Positions 61,462 through 64,000 of a DNA stretch of 64,000 nucleotides are shown here, piece by piece; within the stretch, counting starts at the first letter, position 1; each line of letters starts with the position of its first letter. The notes beneath the pieces are model-generated. The model worked only from the letters and a program-made list of their open reading frames with translations, was not told the origin of the DNA and ran no database searches. The DNA comes from Sipunculus nudus. Its lineage: Eukaryota; Annelida; Sipuncula; Golfingiida; Sipunculidae. The stretch is taken from assembly GCA_026874595.1 (NCBI GenBank), contig CM049316.1, positions 2,618,339 through 2,682,338 on the forward strand, written 5' to 3'. A program made the position numbers and the translations under genes.

Positions 61462-62520
61462 CACCATGTTACATCTCGATTGAAATGAATCCCTTAAGTA
61501 ATGGCTGGCTTATCTGCAAAAAAAACACACAAATTTAATCGTAGGCAGGAAGCTTTTGGTTACCATGGATTCAAAGAAATCATCAATATTTCAATTTATT
61601 TGGGGGAGAGAGGGTGAGAGCGAGGGAGAGATTAGTGATCGTCTAATTGATTAATTGTCTGAAACGAGCTTAGTAATAATGACTGAAAGGTTTTACCAAA
61701 AGTAAGTAGCCTGCAGGTAATGGAAAGCACATAAGAACGCATACCTCCGCCAACGCCTGGATCCGCATCTAATCCCGACCGAGAAAATAGAATGAACTCA
61801 TACCCGCCAGTATCGGTTCATTGAAATTTGTTTTTTAATATTTAAAGTTGTTTGAAAACTGTTTAAGCCAATATCATGTGAAATAGGGAGTTAAGTGCCA
61901 TTGATATAATAGAAATGTATATTATATTTGCGCTTTATAAATGAACTCTATCATATCATATCATATCATATAATAGAGGATTGTTTGTTACGCCATTATT
62001 ATACAAAACAGTCTCTGCCAACGTATTATTCTGACATTATAAAAAAGTTTTGATTCAATGCCGACAAGATTTATAAGTAATTCATAAGGATATGAATATT
62101 CATACTTTTAATATTCAATGTGACTTATCACTTAAGGACGACGCAGCATGTAATATGTATTATTGCTGCGTACTGCCGTATCGATAATCTAACCCCCCCC
62201 CCCCCCCCGTCATAAACCATAATTAAGATGACAATATGTTCGTTTTTCCCGACTAGCTATGTGGTTGGGCTGTCTGCACTAAACATTGACATTGTATGAG
62301 ATGCACGCTCACCTAACATCTAATGATAGATCAAGAAACACTAAAGGAAGCGACCACTGACAAAAGAGTACACAGAAAGGAGCGTAATAGCACCAACTCA
62401 CCAAGGACTTCACACACATGTTCATGACCGTTGCGACAGAGAGAGCCACATCTGAATAGGTATCTTTAGCCATCCGTGGGCGACACAGTTCCCGCCGAGC
62501 ACATTGTATACGAAACCCTA
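61462..62520. repeat. Large dispersed repeat, S segment, copy 3 (truncated)
   Basis: Matches the first kilobase of S (ACCATGTTACATCTCG at 61462; TTGTATACGAAACCCT at 62504) and stops at a (TA)n tract. It includes C16 at 62193-62208. Confidence 0.85.
61913..61967 (+). mobile_element. 55-bp L2-type LINE tail insertion with target duplication
   Basis: A stretch absent from the other two S copies carries TTGCGCTTTATAAATGAAC, the 3' tail of L2/CR1-type LINEs, followed by an (ATCAT)n-like tail. It is flanked by identical 9-bp copies of ATATAATAG (61904-61912 and 61968-61976). It is an extreme 5' truncation of a LINE insertion. Confidence 0.8.
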
Positions 62521-62532
62521 CCACGCACACAC

Positions 62533-62537
<5 letters not shown>

Positions 62538-62579
<42 letters not shown>

Positions 62580-62580
62580 T
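62538..62580. repeat. (TA)n microsatellite
   Basis: TA repeats with one G interruption, at the point where segment S is cut off. Confidence 0.95.
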
Positions 62581-62689
62581 ATAACTAGAATACGGGTAGT
62601 CGACAAGCGACTACGTGTATCCGCCGAAATCAGAGTGGAACGGGTGAAGTGAGGCATGGATTGAGTGGCCAGGGAAAATAGAGTAAGGT

Positions 62690-64000
62690 GTGTTGCATAT
62701 TAGCATGGATGTTTGCAGCCAAAATGTATATGTAGGTTGCGCCACCTACCACAAATGCAGAAAGCTGTCACATAAATGTAGATGGCGCCACCTGCAAAAA
62801 AAATCGAGAAAGCAATCCAAGATCTATAAACATGCAAAATCTTTAGGCATATAAGTCAAACTACTACAGAGATATGAGTGATTTTAGCCAACGGCAGACA
62901 AACAGACAGACGCTGTGCAAAAATGGTTGCAGGTGGCCCCTCCAGTTTTGTGCATGATAAAGAGCTATGTGATATCTATACACATGCAAAATTTTGGCCT
63001 AATCGTTCAAACAGTTCCCGAGATATGAGCTTGGATGTCTGCAGCGTTAACTAGAATGTAGGTGGCGCCACCTATCATAAAATCCAGAAAGCTGTCCAGA
63101 ATGTATAAACCTGCAAGATTTTAGGTAGTTATGTCAAACCACTACAGACATATGAGTTATTTTATCCCAAGGCAGACAAACAGATGGACGTTGTGCAAAA
63201 ATGGTTGCAAGAGGCGCCACTAGTTTTTCATATGACGAAGAGCTATGTGAGATCTATAAAATCTTTAGGCATATAAGTCAAACTACTACAGAGATATGAG
63301 TGATTTTAGCCAACGGCAGACAAACAGACAGACGCTGTGCAAAAATGGTTGCAGGTGGCCCCTCCAGTTTTGTGCATGATAAAGAGCTATGTGATATCTA
63401 TACACATGCAAAATTTTGGCCCAATCGGTCAAACGATTCCCAAGATATGAGCTTGGCTGTCTGCAGCATAAACGTGAATATAGGTGGCGCCACCTGTCAC
63501 AAAATCGAAAAAGCTACCAGGATGTATAAACCTGCAAAATTTTAGGTGGATATGTCAAACCACTGCCGAGATATAAGTGATTTTATCCCACGGCAGATAA
63601 ACAGACGGACGCTGTGCAAAAGTGGTTGCAGGTGGCGCCACCATTTTTAGTGTATTTTATAAAGCTATCCAAGGGCTACATTTGTATAAAATTTTTAGCC
63701 TGATCGGTCAAACGGTTTCCAAGATATGAGCTTGGATGTCTGCAGCGTAAACATGAATGTAGATGGCGCCATCTGTCACAAAATCGAAAAAGCTATCCAG
63801 GATGTATACGCATGCCGAATTTCAGGTGGATAAGTCCAACCAATGCAGAGATGTAAGTGATTTTATCCCAAGGCAGATGAACAGATGGACACAGTTCAAA
63901 AATGGTTGCAGGTGGCGCCACCATTTTTAGTGTATGTTATAAAGCTATCCAAAGGCTACATTTGTGTAAAATTTTTAGCCTGATCGGTCAAACGGTTCCC
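62690..64000. repeat. ~278-bp tandem repeat with GGCGCC palindromes, runs off the window
   Basis: The word GTGCAAAAATGGTTGCA (or a one- or two-base variant) occurs at 62915, 63193, 63337, 63614 and 63894, i.e. spacings of 278, 144, 277 and 280 bp, so one unit is about half-length. Each unit also has AAACAGACGGACGCTGT-like and GGTCAAACGGTTCCCAAGAT-like blocks and one or two versions of the palindrome AGGTGGCGCCACCT. The array continues past position 64000. No coding frame is convincing. Confidence 0.9.

Overview
This window reads as nuclear DNA of a marine invertebrate, most likely a lophotrochozoan such as a mollusc. It is AT-rich and intron-bearing, with many long (TA)n tracts, large minisatellites and decayed retrotransposons, and it has no prokaryotic operon structure. 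The taxonomic call is inference: no rRNA, tRNA or mitochondrial marker was found. Only one convincing host gene is visible, the last coding exon of an FkbM-type methyltransferase with a membrane anchor (33165-34057, +).

Layout. 1-10 kb is dominated by three tandem arrays: six copies of a 97-bp unit (1041-1621), about 47 copies of a 24-bp unit (2883-4015) and about 103 copies of a 42-bp unit (5555-9874). The last is organised into a 504-bp (12-unit) higher-order repeat and stays open on the minus strand for about 1,455 codons with a single stop. 10-19 kb is mostly unannotatable, with (TA)n tracts, a pogo/Tigger-like terminus and a recent ~300-bp tandem duplication. 19.3-22.3 kb is a decayed L2/CR1-type LINE (+). 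23.4-26.6 kb is one copy of a large dispersed repeat called R-S-P below. 27.3-32.1 kb is a decayed L1-like LINE (-) with a coiled-coil ORF1 and an APE/RT ORF2 split by a ~510-bp element. After the FkbM exon, 34.5-41.7 kb holds a degenerate Ty3/gypsy pol remnant (called Q) and more R and P copies, one interrupted by a 446-bp element with perfect 16-bp inverted ends.

43.3-49.4 kb is the best preserved mobile element, a minus-strand Ty3/gypsy retrotransposon. It has an N-terminal gag region of PNMA-like appearance, a CCHC zinc knuckle, a DTG protease, an internally deleted reverse transcriptase, RNase H, and an integrase with all D,D-35-E residues. Stops and frameshifts make it inactive. 51.8-62.5 kb repeats the order R-S-P-Q-R-S with a spacing of about 7.7-7.9 kb, so the second gypsy-like pol remnant (Q) sits between very long direct repeats. 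62.6-64 kb is a ~278-bp tandem repeat that carries a recurring palindrome centred on GGCGCC and runs off the window.

No bacterial-type systems, CRISPR arrays or RNA genes were seen. The most notable items are the higher-order organisation of the 42-bp array, the pol remnant flanked by unusually long direct repeats, the nested insertions whose empty sites are present in the same window, and the FkbM exon whose upstream exon(s) are missing or unrecognised.
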